Assembly: GCA_012295275.1 (NCBI GenBank)
Contig: CM022668.1
Coordinates: 1,075,637 to 1,139,636, forward strand
DNA: 64,000 bases
DNA from: Chrysomallon squamiferum
Lineage: Eukaryota; Mollusca; Gastropoda; Neomphalida; Peltospiridae
Direction: 5' to 3'
Shown here: piece by piece, positions 1 to 11,800 of the stretch
Numbering within the stretch: the stretch's first letter is position 1
Layout: each line of letters opens with the position of its first letter
Notes under the pieces: model-generated
Databases searched by the model: none
The model's input: the letters and a program-made list of their open reading frames with translations, nothing else
What the model was told of the DNA's origin: nothing
Translations under genes and position numbers: made by a program

Positions 1-786
1 TGAAGAACGTTTAACTTCTAAATATCATTAATATTTAAACAGTAGTAATAAAATAGTAATAGTATCAGTATTTTCAATAGAAAAAGAAATATAACTTCGT
101 AAATTTATTGAAATTTCCACCCCCTGCGATAGAGTATAGTCCGACACTTTGTAATGGCCACAGCTGATAACTTGTTTCATGCGATGAATGGGTGTGTTCA
201 GTGCAGGTTAAAACGACGTGTCTTGTTACGTAATAACTCTTTATAACGAGTACAACACACTTGAAATGAGGATAGGATCACACAGCCTGCTGCATACATT
301 TACCAAATGACATGACCATTTCACCCAGTCTGTCGTATTTCTCCTGTGTGGACTGTGTCTATTGACTTTCTCTTTTTCAAGCAAGTTGTAGCGAGTACCG
401 ACAGATTAGTGATCAAACACAAAATCGTCCAACAAGACTGAGTAAATAACTACACACAAACAAAACACGGCTAAGAAGTGCATGTTGCAGTCATACTCGA
501 CAAACACAAATCTTCTTCCTTTATCCTCTTGCCTCAAAAGCCGAGGATTTGCAGTCCTCGTTTTACGTGAGCACCCATTTATTAGTTTTCTTTAAATCGT
601 TTAAAAAAAAAAAAAAAACAGAAACGAAGAAGAAGAAGAAGAAAAAAAGAGCGAATTTCATAGAGCCAATAATTATTTTATGCTAACGATACAGTAAATT
701 TGCGAAAAATATGAAATATAATATAATTAAAAAAGCAAAAAAAATGTGTATGTGTGTGTGTGTGTTTTTTATCAAATATTTAGTTA

Positions 787-790
<4 letters not shown>

Positions 791-832
<42 letters not shown>
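791..832. repeat. (TA)n microsatellite
   Basis: About 21 uninterrupted TA units in a TA-rich neighbourhood. Confidence 0.95.
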
Positions 833-839
<7 letters not shown>

Positions 840-1985
840 GTGTTATGATTTTTTTAATAAATAAATAATTAAATAGATATAGAGAAACCTTATTTTCTTT
901 TTCTTTCTTTTTTAATTCTAATTTCCTTTTTCTTTCTTTCTTTCTTTTCTTTTTTTTTTTTTTTTTTTTTTTTTTTCATTTTTTTATTTATTTATTTATC
1001 ATTAATTTTGTTTCTTCTTTTTTTTTTTTTTTTTTTTTTCTCTGAAAGGATTATTTATACACATGGACTCAATACACTTTCTCAGGCGAAGACAGTCGGT
1101 TCTGTATTTCCCAAAGTTCTTTTGTCAAATATATATGTTTTTAAATCGAAATGTTCATTCACGTCATCAAAAGTAATTTGTCGATGCTTGGTACAACACA
1201 CTAAAAATTAATGTTCCCTGTGAGCTATCTAGGTCTTTTTATTCTCCATAAGGCGGGAACGCCATTCGAGACAAGCAATGCCTGCATTGGACATAAAAAT
1301 ATATTTCCCTTTGATGTAGCAATCAAAATAACAAACACTTTACATCGATTCCCAGCGGAGGACGCTTTCATTAACACGCAGTTACGTCACAGAGGCCTCG
1401 TAAAGCCCGGATGTTTTAGATACGGAGTAACAGCCCTCTTAGTCGATTACACGTGATGTTAATTTCAAACTTGCGACGGGCTGACGATCAAAAGAAATTA
1501 CGATTGAAAAAGAAGCAAGGTGTAGATAGGCAATTAATGTACCAGTGTGACTCATAGACCAAACACATGCGCTTACATGAGTTTTATTCAAGTTGTGATA
1601 GATCGATATGAATGAAGCATTTAATAATTGATTATTACGTTTTAATCTTTCGTGGGTTTTTTTTTTTTTTTTTTTTTTTTTTTTCAAAGGACTTTAATAT
1701 GGTAGAAACCAATAACGCTTTTTGCAGTAGTTTATGTATTATTTTTACATATTGCCAACAAACACTTGTAAGGTAAACATGCAGTTGTTATTGAGGATTA
1801 TTAATTTTTGATGCAGTACTAATAACCAAATATTGATAGGTTGTGATATGTGAATGGACAAACTATTTATACAAGATGTGAAAATTGTAGAATGTAAACC
1901 TAGACATAGACGAGACATTTTTATTTTCCTGTGAGTGGTTGTGTAGGAAGGAGACCGGGGAGTTGTTTTATTGCTGTTAAAACGG

Positions 1986-2072
1986 CTCTCTGTCTCTGTC
2001 TCTGTCTCTGTCTCTGTCTGTGTATGTGTATGTGTTTGTGTTTATGTGTGTATGTTTGTATGTGTGTATGTA
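1986..2072. repeat. (CTCTGT)n then TG-rich microsatellite
   Basis: About five units of the hexamer CTCTGT merge into a TGTA/TGTT-rich run. The cysteine- and leucine-rich open frames across it are products of the repeat, not genes. Confidence 0.9.
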
Positions 2073-3336
2073 TCTCTGAATGTATATATTGTTATAAATC
2101 CAGCTATAATTGAGAAATTGAAACCACACCATACGTACATCAAAGGAGAGCTATATAAATGTACGAATACATGTATGCTTTGTAAAGCGGCATTTCGATT
2201 TGATAACATGATATGAATAGAAGTTATTGCTACACAAAGAATTGATATCTGTATCCACACAATGGTAGAAAAGGCGGTGTTTGAGCGAGGGTTCCGTCAA
2301 GAGCACGGCACATTAGTTTTGTAGGTGGCTGTTAAAACGCGTCAATATGTGGTCGGCGTTTTATTGCTTGCAAGGGGTGCTATGAACGCCGTAAAGTTTT
2401 TTCCGTGGAACCAGTACTATACAACAATGTGATTTTTATGTCCAGCCATAAAATTCTGTGTACAATCGTCAATGAATATTATGTTGTCTACCTAACTGCT
2501 TCAGAGTATTAGTAATTGTGAGCTTTCTTTTTTCTTATTCAACATCGATAACACTAGAACGAGATTGGATTTGCTGGAGAAACAAGGAACAAAGAAAACA
2601 AAAAAGATTATTTGATTTAACCGTGTCAAAGGTCAACACGTGAGCACGCGGAAAAAAGTAGACTGATGTGAGGTACTTCCTTGTGTGTCGTCTGCGTTTC
2701 TTTTTTATATTTATCACAGGTTTCATAATCCTTACAAAATAAAAACATATATCAATGTACACACGCACACACATAAATGAGGGCGAGATAAAGACATATG
2801 ACACGATATACAGAAGAAAGATAAAAAGAAGTTCAGTGATATGAAGTCGTCCACATTCTCAGTTTCGCTTAAATGAAATAAAGGAATATTTCTATATCTA
2901 GGCTGACAAACATAACTTTTGATCATCCCTCTGTGTCTGTGTGTTTTAGGTATATTTAGATTACACCTCGAGTCTGTCTGGCTTCTGCGTATTCACTTCC
3001 AGAACACTGTAAATAGTATGCGACCTCAACAGTAAAGCTTACAACTAGTATAGTTAGGTAAATTAGAATCTATATCTTTATTTATTTGTATGGCTTGTAA
3101 AAGTGTAATAATATTATTTTATTCGCTCGGTCTCAAATGAATTTGTTCACTATGTGGATGTTACTGTTTGTAGACTTGTTTCAAGAGAGATGAATGTGAA
3201 CATTATCAGACCCGTACCGAGTTTCTTGATTAGTTTCACCACAAACAGCGCATGGACGCAGAATTGTGTGCAGTAAGATAACTGATAAAACAGAAGGCTT
3301 CTGAAGTCTTGTAACAGCAGGGGAGAAATTTCTTTT

Positions 3337-3371
<35 letters not shown>

Positions 3372-4060
3372 TCTCTATGAATTTAATGTTTGTAATAAAA
3401 CGCTTCTAACGTTTAAAGCGAAAACTTATCAAAGCTGATGCAGTTGATGTAACGTGTGATGCGCTCTACAACAGTGCTAGTCGTCTGTCGGAACGAAGCT
3501 TAGTTCACACATGCGTTTCAAGCTGAACATAATTTCCTTCAATAGGCATGTGCGAAAATCATCAAAACATTTATTGACTCGGTGCGAAAACAGTAAGCTT
3601 TTGAAAAATGGTAATTACACGAAGGTGAATAGTATTTATGATGATGAGAAATGAGCTGCTTTACCAGGCAGCTGTTTACTCGCGTCGAATACGTAAACAT
3701 GAAGCTGTGGCGAAATACTTTCATTTTTAATTAGCTTTGCTAATTACCGACCTAACAATGTGTAAATCGTGAAATAACTTGGTATATGGAATAAAGCTGT
3801 GTATGAAATGAACTGATACACGAAACAGATCAGGGTGTGTCATGTACTTCAGCAGACTATAGAGTCGTTTCATAATTCTTTTAAAAGCTTTATATATACA
3901 TAAGCAAAAATCAGTAATTATTTGCAGACCATTTTTCACTTTTAATGTAAATGCAAAGAACCCTGAAACAGATATTTATATTCGAAAGAATAAGGAGACA
4001 GAGACAACAATATGAGGTGTTCATGCTAATTATACAATTACAATATTATTATTCTTATAT

Positions 4061-4066
4061 TATTAA

Positions 4067-4121
<55 letters not shown>

Positions 4122-4122
4122 T
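4061..4122. repeat. (ATT)n microsatellite
   Basis: About 20 ATT units, nearly uninterrupted. Confidence 0.95.
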
Positions 4123-4616
4123 AACGTGCTTTCACTGTTCTAGGTTATCACACGAAAATAATATTAAATTCAGTTGTGGCCATTTGTAAGACTGAAGACT
4201 GAAAATATATGATTATCTCATTAACACTTGTACGTAGCAGAACATCGGTTTTACTGGCACAGTCATCAGTTAACAGAAACAGTGACAACCACATGGGGAG
4301 TGACTGGAAGTAATAAATAATTCATACATTATTGAACAGCAGATTAAAGAGTTTTCTACTTTATTACGACTTTTCATGTTTTATTAACATTCAGTCGTTT
4401 CTATTTTAAGATTTAAAAAGAAAGATTTTCTAATACGGTCGTTACACAATACGTCTGAGTTGAGTGGGTAATGAAACTCTTTCTGGGAAATCACTTGTAT
4501 TCATAAAAATATAATTTGGAAATTTTTCTTTCTAAAATGTACATTAATTTTACCTTCTGTTACACTTCTCGAATGACTATTGATAGAGTACGTTTATTTT
4601 TAATTTTATATATATA

Positions 4617-4800
4617 GTATGTAGTATGTGTGTATGTATGTATGTATGTATGTATGTATGTATGTATGTATGTATGTATGTATGTAGTAGGTAGGATGTG
4701 TGTGTGGATGTAGTATGTATGTATGTATGTATGTATGTATGTATGTATGTATGTATGTATGTATGTATGTAGTAGGTAGGATGTGTGTGTGGATGTAGTA

Positions 4801-4855
<55 letters not shown>

Positions 4856-4893
4856 TAGGTAGGATGTGTGTGTGGATGTAGTATGTATGTATG
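4617..4893. repeat. Compound TATG/TG array with higher-order structure
   Basis: Two long TATG blocks and one TG block are each followed by the same punctuation: a short segment reading roughly GTAGGTAGGATG, a short TG run, then GGATGTAGTATG. The punctuation occurs three times (near 4684, 4772 and 4853), so the array grew by duplication of whole blocks as well as by slippage. Threonine/histidine/tyrosine-rich open frames on the minus strand (115 and 108 codons) are repeat artefacts. Confidence 0.9.
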
Positions 4894-5447
4894 ACTGGAC
4901 AACACAATGGAGTTAATGTTGTCTGCTTTCATCGTTAAGTACCGAACACTTCCGTTTGTTAACTACACCTGTAGAAAGTTTGGCTACAGTTGATAGTTCA
5001 TTTAATTTTATGGACAATAGTTAAACGAAGCAGAAATAACTGACGTTTTAGAATCTGTAAGATAATGAAAATGTCGGAATAAAAACAAAGAACTGACCAA
5101 AAAAAAAAAAATCATTGTTACATGTGGAATAATAACAACATCAGCTGGATCAAAGTAGTGAAATAAAACAAGTTTTCTTCTTACAGAGAGCATTAAAGGT
5201 AAAGTTATTGTTACACGTTCCTTGGTAGTGTGAATATCTGCAAGTTTAAAGTTACTTATTCTATCTTTTTTTATATAACGATAATAATAATCATAACAGT
5301 TTGTTTCATGTGTCTGAAATGAAATCAAATTTAAAGAAAAAAAAGTTGATCTCAAGAATTATTATCAAAGGTAATTTTTACTTAGACCATATATCATCAA
5401 AGACTTAACATTTACAGATTTTATTATCAATGTTTATACTGTTTCAG

Positions 5448-5753
5448 ATCTAGACCTGGCCATATACAAACATGCAAACCGAAACGGCAAGCCACGCTAC
5501 TCCGACAAAACACCGGTGAAGAAACAATCGTCACACGAAGACAATGACATAGACATTATCCCCCTTTACTGCGCCATTTTGGGTGCCGTTGTCATTGGAC
5601 TTCTGGGATACGTTATACTAGTGCACTATCGACGGATAAAGGAGAAGAGACTTGTCAGGGAGCCTCACGAAGACGTGGAATATTCAAAGGCTTCGGGTGG
5701 AGACAGTGGAATTTACGTGGAGGTGGAACACCCGTCAAAGTTATCTCCTACAG
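5448..5753 (+). CDS. NGFR: p75NTR-like exon: extracellular stalk, transmembrane segment and juxtamembrane region
   Basis: The acceptor ACTGTTTCAG precedes the exon, whose first two bases complete a codon. It encodes about 40 stalk residues, the membrane helix and about 45 cytoplasmic residues ending KLSPT, and closes with one base of the next codon at the donor CAG|GTATTT. The stalk is polar and basic. The GGDSGIYVEVEH stretch is the likely counterpart of the conserved DSGIS segment of vertebrate p75NTR. Confidence 0.85.
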
Positions 5754-6927
5754 GTATTTATACATCTTAATCTGAATGAATTTATTACAAGCATATCCAT
5801 TCTTCCAGTCATCGTCATCATCATCATTATCATAATCATCGTCACTGTCATCGTGATCGTGATTGTCGTCATCATCATCATCATCATCATCATTATTATT
5901 ATTTAAATTTTTATATTATTGTATTTTATTTTATTTTATTTTATTTTATTTTATTTTTGTTTTGTTTTGTTTTGTTTTTTATTTTTTCATGAAATCATGG
6001 ATTAACTCATGAATTTTAACTACACTTAAAAATTTTCTTCTGTGTTGAAGTAGTTAACAGTTTTAACAATTTGCACGACTAAACACTTTTCCCGAACCAA
6101 GAAATCACACGAGACTAGTAGTGTAGAGTGCTGGCTGGAAACTGAAACAGTTTCTCAGCTACATCGCTGATATTCGATCCCGGTGCTGTTTCAACTTCTG
6201 TACAAAACATGTGTCAGATGTGTTGACACCAGCAGAGATCCCAGCTGTATTGCAGTAGAAATCTGCTGCGTCAAAATAAATTTTTATCCAAATGAATAAA
6301 CTGAATAATAAAATAACGCCAGTGTTCATGTGACCATACACTGAGGACGTTATTCAGAATAAATAAAATCCATCAAAATTTAAATACGGATCTATATCGA
6401 TAAACGAATTATTTTCATATTAGTCATATTTTTATTATTCAAGCTAATGCAATATGTAACATGTTATATTCGATTTTATTTTATTTTTATTAAAAGAAAT
6501 ATATATATTTAAATAAAAAAATAATAAAATAAAAATAACTGCTCTTGAGAATTAAACTGTGAATTTTTAATGTGAGTGGAGTAAATGACACAACACGCTT
6601 TCTTTGATCAGTCTTTCTGTGTCCTGTTTCCATTGAATGCTGAATGCCACCTGCTTGTTGTTTTATCTGTCTGAAGTTTGATACAAGTGATGAAAAGTGT
6701 GTAATAATTTATTCGTTTTATAATCTCACATCTGTCACAGTTTGGCCGGTTGTCATGCAATATCAAAGCATAATTTAGCGATCGAGATATTTGCCATTTT
6801 TATTTCTAGTATGCAGCTAATCACCTTAAATTTGACTGTTGGTTATATGGATACAGAAAATGTGTGTATGTTTTTGCAGTTGGCGCGCGAATATGTACAT
6901 AGAAACAAAAATTTAGATATAATATTA

Positions 6928-7016
<89 letters not shown>

Positions 7017-8174
7017 ACACACACCAAACACCACATCACACCACACACAAACCACACACAAACCACACACACACACACACACACACGCACGCACACACAC
7101 ACTCGACCCACATACAGACTCACACTTTCATCCTCACCCTCACCTTACTCTAACCTTCAAAATCACATAAACAGATTTCAAAAAATTATTAATAACGTGC
7201 TTTCTATTGCTGAAAATAAATTATTATATACAACATTGTTTTTATACCTTGTTACTTTCAAATGATTTTATTTTTCAGCTATAATCACATGTTCTACAAG
7301 GATTCGTGATTTGCCGCAGTCAACGAAACGAGATCTCGAGAAATGTTTTGTACAAAGTAAAGATTTCTCAGACTGGAAACTACTCGCTAAGGAACTCGGT
7401 ACAGTTTACTTTCAAGTGAAATGTTATAATTACTCAAGCTTGCGTGCGTTTATGAATGAAGGTGGTTTAGTGGCTCGTAACTAATTTTACACCCCCCACA
7501 CTTACACCCTCCGCACACACATAGTTCATCATTACTTCTTTACACCATATTCAAAATAGTGTTTAATTTAAACATAATAATAATAAATTGTTTTTATTAA
7601 TTCGTTTTGAAGTGTAGTTTATTTATTTATTGTTATTATATATTTGTTTTGATTAGGTCAGGTCAAATAGTTCGACGTATCCTCGATTGGTCGAGACATT
7701 CTTACCTTCGCAGGTTGTTGCTGACATCTTAGGACAGTAGCCAGTTATTCTCATCTAAATAAATTCAAAAAAGAAAGCAATTAAACAGAATATCTCTATT
7801 TTCCCCCTAAAATAATATTTGAGCATACTTCAAAACACAAATTTGAAATATATTAAATATTAAAAGGCAGGCAGTAATAATGGAACGATTACTGTGTGAT
7901 TTGTCACCTGGCGGCCTGTTATCTTTGATCACTAAACATGCCCTCAGTAAAGTGCAGTTAATGTCAGTTTGTAAGGAGAAGCCGTTGGCTTCAGTTTGAA
8001 CTTGGTGACTGTACCAGTAGTACGCTGACGTGTAGCTGACGTCAAACAAATAGTATTTTTGACTTTGACAGAAGAATGAAATACGTTACCCGTATGCGTA
8101 AGATATGAGTGAGGGAGTTAATGCGTGCAAGCGTGCGTTGGTGTATGCGAATATTTGTATTCATACATACATAC

Positions 8175-8214
<40 letters not shown>

Positions 8215-9199
8215 TATATACACACACACATGCATACAAACATACGCATACAAAGACACAAATGCACAAACATACCCATGAACAAACTAAAAAAAGTCCT
8301 GTTTTGATAGAAATAAATTCAGCTTATAAATTAAAATTAAAATTAATGTTATATGAGAGAGAGCGAGAGAGAGAATGTGTGTGTGTTATATTCCTATAAC
8401 ACCTGTTATAAAATTCGATATATTGTTTACCTATCACGAGAGCTGTTTAACACATTTATGAAGATATTCAGTGGAAACTGCCAGGGGAAGACACAGGTCC
8501 AACCGCTCGTTCCGCTCCATCAAACACTTCTGTAAAGATCATAAAACTGAAAATGGTCATTGTTCACTTTTTTAGTAGATCTTAGCAAATTAACATTTTA
8601 CACTTAAAATTCACATTCATGCTCCATCTGCATGAGTTTTCTTAATATTTAAAAAATAAAAATAATAATAATGATTTTTTTTTAATTGATTTTTTACTCA
8701 TTTTCTCGTCAATTTTAATGTTTGTTTTTCTGTTTTAAAGAGTTGAGACTGTATATGATATAGAAACATAGGTAAACAAAACTAACTCGATCAGATGCTG
8801 ATTTCTTTGATCTTTGTTGCACTGCAAGATGTTTATTAAGACCGCGATGATGATGATTGTGAAAATTATCACGAATGATGTTGTTATTTATTATTTTTAT
8901 TTATTTGTGTTATTGTTGTTATGTTACCATCATTGTTATTTTATTTATTAAGGTTACTGTTTATTTTAGGTTATAACAACAGAAGACTGACGCAGTTTGA
9001 GGAGCTGACAAAGAAGGGCGTGGGTACGCCAGTTGTTCACATTATTAAAGAATGGACTAACGGTGAAAAAGCCACAGTTGGAATCTTAATACAAGCTTTA
9101 AAAAATATTGGACGGCAAGATATTCTGAGGAATTTACACCTTACCAACCCGACTGAACTGCAGCCTCTCAATCCACACATTCAACAACACGTGTTGTAG
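5448..9199 (+). CDS. NGFR: p75NTR-like receptor (TNFRSF16/NGFR family), 3' part: stalk, membrane helix, death domain
   Basis: Three exons, 5448-5753, 7279-7398 and 8970-9199, join in frame to 217 codons plus TAG; the 5' exons lie outside or were not found. The product is a type I membrane receptor of the neurotrophin-receptor branch of the TNF receptor superfamily, signalling from the plasma membrane through a C-terminal death domain. Seen: an acidic stalk, then IIPLYCAILGAVVIGLLGYV, very close to the vertebrate p75NTR membrane segment including its Cys; a basic stop-transfer stretch (YRRIKEKR); a juxtamembrane DSGI motif like the DSGIS of vertebrate p75NTR; and a death domain from about LPQSTKRDLEKCF to the end. 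The first two introns interrupt codons after base 1 and all sites are GT/AG. The cysteine-rich repeats are absent from the window, so ligand binding is inferred from the family. Other death-domain receptors are possible, but the membrane segment argues strongly for p75NTR. Confidence 0.87.
5754..7278 (+). other. Intron of the p75NTR-like gene
   Basis: Bounded by GTATTT and TTTTTCAG. It contains an ATC/CAT run merging into TTTTA and TTTTG runs (5812-5978) and a long TC run followed by CA-rich DNA (6931-7110). No exon is recognisable inside. Confidence 0.8.
6931..7110. repeat. (TC)n followed by CA-rich microsatellite
   Basis: About 42 TC units (6931-7014) run into an ACAC/ACCACAC-rich segment. 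Open frames of 85-142 codons here are arginine/glutamate or serine/leucine repeats and are not genes. Confidence 0.95.
7279..7398 (+). CDS. NGFR: p75NTR-like exon: first half of the death domain
   Basis: The exon opens after TTTTTCAG and ends CTCG|GTACAG. It encodes the N-terminal helices, with LPQSTKRDLEKCF, then DWKLLAKELG, the signature W-x2-LA-x-ELG of death domains. Its last base combines with the next exon to make the Gly of ELGY, so the intron cuts the domain immediately after the conserved ELG. Confidence 0.85.
7399..8969 (+). other. Intron of the p75NTR-like gene
   Basis: Bounded by GTACAG and TTATTTTAG. It contains a perfect palindromic CRE (TGACGTCA) at 8037-8044 and a CA run at 8177-8205. 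No exon is seen inside. Confidence 0.78.
8970..9199 (+). CDS. NGFR: p75NTR-like terminal exon: second half of the death domain and C-terminus
   Basis: Starts after TTATTTTAG and ends in TAG. It encodes YNNRRLTQFEEL, IIKEWTNGEKATVGILIQAL and KNIGRQDILRNL, matching the order of the last death-domain helices of p75NTR (an L-x2-L-x2-I-x-R-x-D pattern near the end). The protein ends QQHVL with a hydrophobic last residue; whether this binds a PDZ domain, as the vertebrate tail is thought to, is not shown by sequence. Confidence 0.87.
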
Positions 9200-9254
9200 C
9201 AGGATGTGTTCTAGTTTAGAAAGTACACACATTTAGGGTGATCAATATTTAAAC

Positions 9255-9260
9255 AATAAA
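9255..9260 (+). terminator. Candidate polyadenylation signal of the p75NTR-like gene
   Basis: First AATAAA downstream of the stop codon, 56 bases after it. The true 3' end may be further along. Confidence 0.45.
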
Positions 9261-11744
9261 CATAAATACATTAATTACAATGGAATCTGTTGGATATATA
9301 TTAATCACCTGTCAAAGTGATTATGACAGCAAAAACAACAACAACAACAACAACAGCAACAGCAACAAATCCCCCCCAAAAAACACAAATAAAAATAATA
9401 TATTAAAAAAAAAGGTTGCTTCAACATAAGACATATGCTTATATGTACAATTTGTTTTAAACTGGTGTATGAATGTAGATAATAGAATATGTTGTCATTG
9501 TTTCTCTAGACAAAGCATTTCATTCGTGTAATATTGTGAAACATTACTTTCATTGGATAGTCAAGAACTATTCACATCTGTGTCATTATAAATATGTTAT
9601 ACATGAAAAAAAATTCTTGTCTTTTTGTTTGTTTTAATGCATATGAACTCTGAATTGTATTGTTATCTATGCCTGTTTATTTTATAATTAAACAATTAAA
9701 ACAGAAAAAACTATTTTAAAGACTATTGTAGCCGAACCTATAATGGACTCCTTGCATAAGACGTACCTGCATCATGTCCTGTGAGATGTGAACAAAACAT
9801 ACAGCCGTGAAATTATAAGACTTTGTCAATCATAGATCTGTGAGCCTAGTCACCAAGCTTTAAACTAGACCTACATGTTATTTCTCAGCCGCACTAACAA
9901 CCATCTTGAAATTTCCTATGCAGTGTTAATGTTTGTTGTTTCCAAGCATTTTAACTTTTCTGTAGTCACTGCTGGAGTATTTTTGCAAAGAGCTGCCAAA
10001 GAGTTTATATGATATATTGAATTATGATAATAATCAAGGCTAATATTATTCGGAAAATACTTTTGTACAAAGTAACTGAGTTTTAACGTTGGCCTTGATA
10101 ATTCAAATGTGATCCTTTGTAGTTGACTGGATAAGCAACAACGTTAACGTCATTTTCCCGTGTATAATTATATTCGCTATAGTTCCGTCAAAAAATAATA
10201 TGTATGTGTGTGTGTGCGGATAAAATTAGAAAATTCTCAGTCCCTTCAGTAATTTAGGCCTACATAACGACTGAAAGACTGGAGAAATAATATGTTAAGT
10301 AGGATGTGATGAAACAACACTAAGAAGACAAAATGGTCTGTTGCTAGCGAAAAATAAATTGTATGAAATGAAGTGGCTCTGTCGCGCTAACAAATCGTTA
10401 CCCATCTTATAATAGGAAAATATAAATGCACGTGAATTTTACTTTGTCGGCACTAAAATACTGGCTAGTTTCAATGTTAAAATTCGGACAAGCATGCGGC
10501 TTCTCATTCAGCTTTAGCAAATACTGGAAAAAAACTCCCTGAAAACTCTAAAGTTTATTATCAACACATACCGATAGATTCATCGCTTTTACCAAAAATA
10601 CGAAAAGCGAAATATTTTCTCCTTTTAGTGATATTGTTTTTCATTTTTACACAGCAATCAGAAATAGAAACAGGCGAAGCTTTTTCGACTGATTGAGATG
10701 AGTGTAAAATACATGGTTTGTATATTCAAATACAGGTTTTTTTATTTCTTCTTTGTATGCTTAGAACAAATATTTTAAAAATTCAAATAAAATATTACAT
10801 GTCATTTTTAGCTTGTGAGATGAAGTAGTTTGTCTTTTTTATAACAACCATAGCGATAACATTCATTCTTATTTTAAATCAAGGGAGGTAAGTAGGAAAT
10901 AGGTTTTGAAAAGTGCATGTTGGATTTTCGCTTATAAACAAAGGTTGATCACCGAATGTTATCAACATATAACTTTTACCGTCAGATCTCTCTGTTTTAA
11001 GCACAATTTCTTCTGGAAATTAGACAAATACACAAAACTTGCCTGAATGTCTTGATAAAAATAAATTTCAGTATTACTAATTACCTTCCTTGACTTAAAA
11101 TAAACACGCTCATGTTGTCTGATGTAGTAGAAATCAAAAAGAAAAAGAACTGTTAATCTAACAACTCTCAAAACGTCCTGTAATATTTTACATACTAAGA
11201 ACAAATGGTAGCAACATTCCGAGAACTGCTTCTTATGACAGCTCGTGACAATGCTTTGTACTCGCGTGATAGAACACTCAAATAAACACTCAGTGTCACT
11301 TATTTAAAAATAACTTGGAATGCAGTCGATACACATTTAAATAAAACCTACAGCATAAAACAGACAAAACAAAAATGTTTACTGTGATATGATAACTTGC
11401 ATGAAATTATTTTCACATAAAATAGTTCTGTTGTATTAGAAAACTGTTTCAATATTAAAACAAAATATCTACTATAGCCCTGCATACCCCATTTTTTTTT
11501 AAACCCTTCGTTCTGACTAGCAATTGCCAGCTGTTTCAGATATAAGCAATTTTTAAACAGTTCCACTTATCAAAGATTACCGTTGAAAATAAATAACAGT
11601 GTAGCGTTATGTAAGAAGTTGAATATGGCACAACTCAAAGAGCATCTCCAGGATAGCCAAGTGACAGATGCGTGTCAAATGAAATAAATGACATAAATGA
11701 CATATTGTAGGTCTGAGTAATCAAAAAAAAACAATAAGTGTATA

Positions 11745-11745
11745 A

Positions 11746-11799
<54 letters not shown>

Positions 11800-11800
11800 T
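11745..11800. repeat. (AAT)n microsatellite
   Basis: About 18 AAT/ATA units. Confidence 0.93.

Larger units (their letters stand above)
1..5447. other. Non-coding stretch: probably an intron or 5' region of the p75NTR-like gene
   Basis: I recognise no coding exon here on either strand. The open frames are short, start inside poly-T or microsatellite tracts, and carry no cysteine-rich repeats of the kind expected for the ligand-binding half of the receptor whose 3' exons follow. The stretch holds poly-T tracts near 945-977, 1019-1039, 1657-1684 and 3342-3366, a TA run, a TGTCTC/TG run, an ATT run and a compound TATG/TG array, listed separately where large. Since the exon at 5448 begins in mid-codon after a good acceptor, at least the last part of this stretch must be intron. 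Confidence 0.6.

Noticed and set aside
4560-4932. Minus-strand frames of 115 and 108 codons rich in His, Thr, Tyr and Ile
   Set aside because: Translations of TATG/TG microsatellites.
6742-7170. Plus-strand 142-codon frame with a Ser/Leu run, and overlapping minus-strand Arg/Glu frames
   Set aside because: The bulk is a TC/CA microsatellite; the remainder shows no protein signature.
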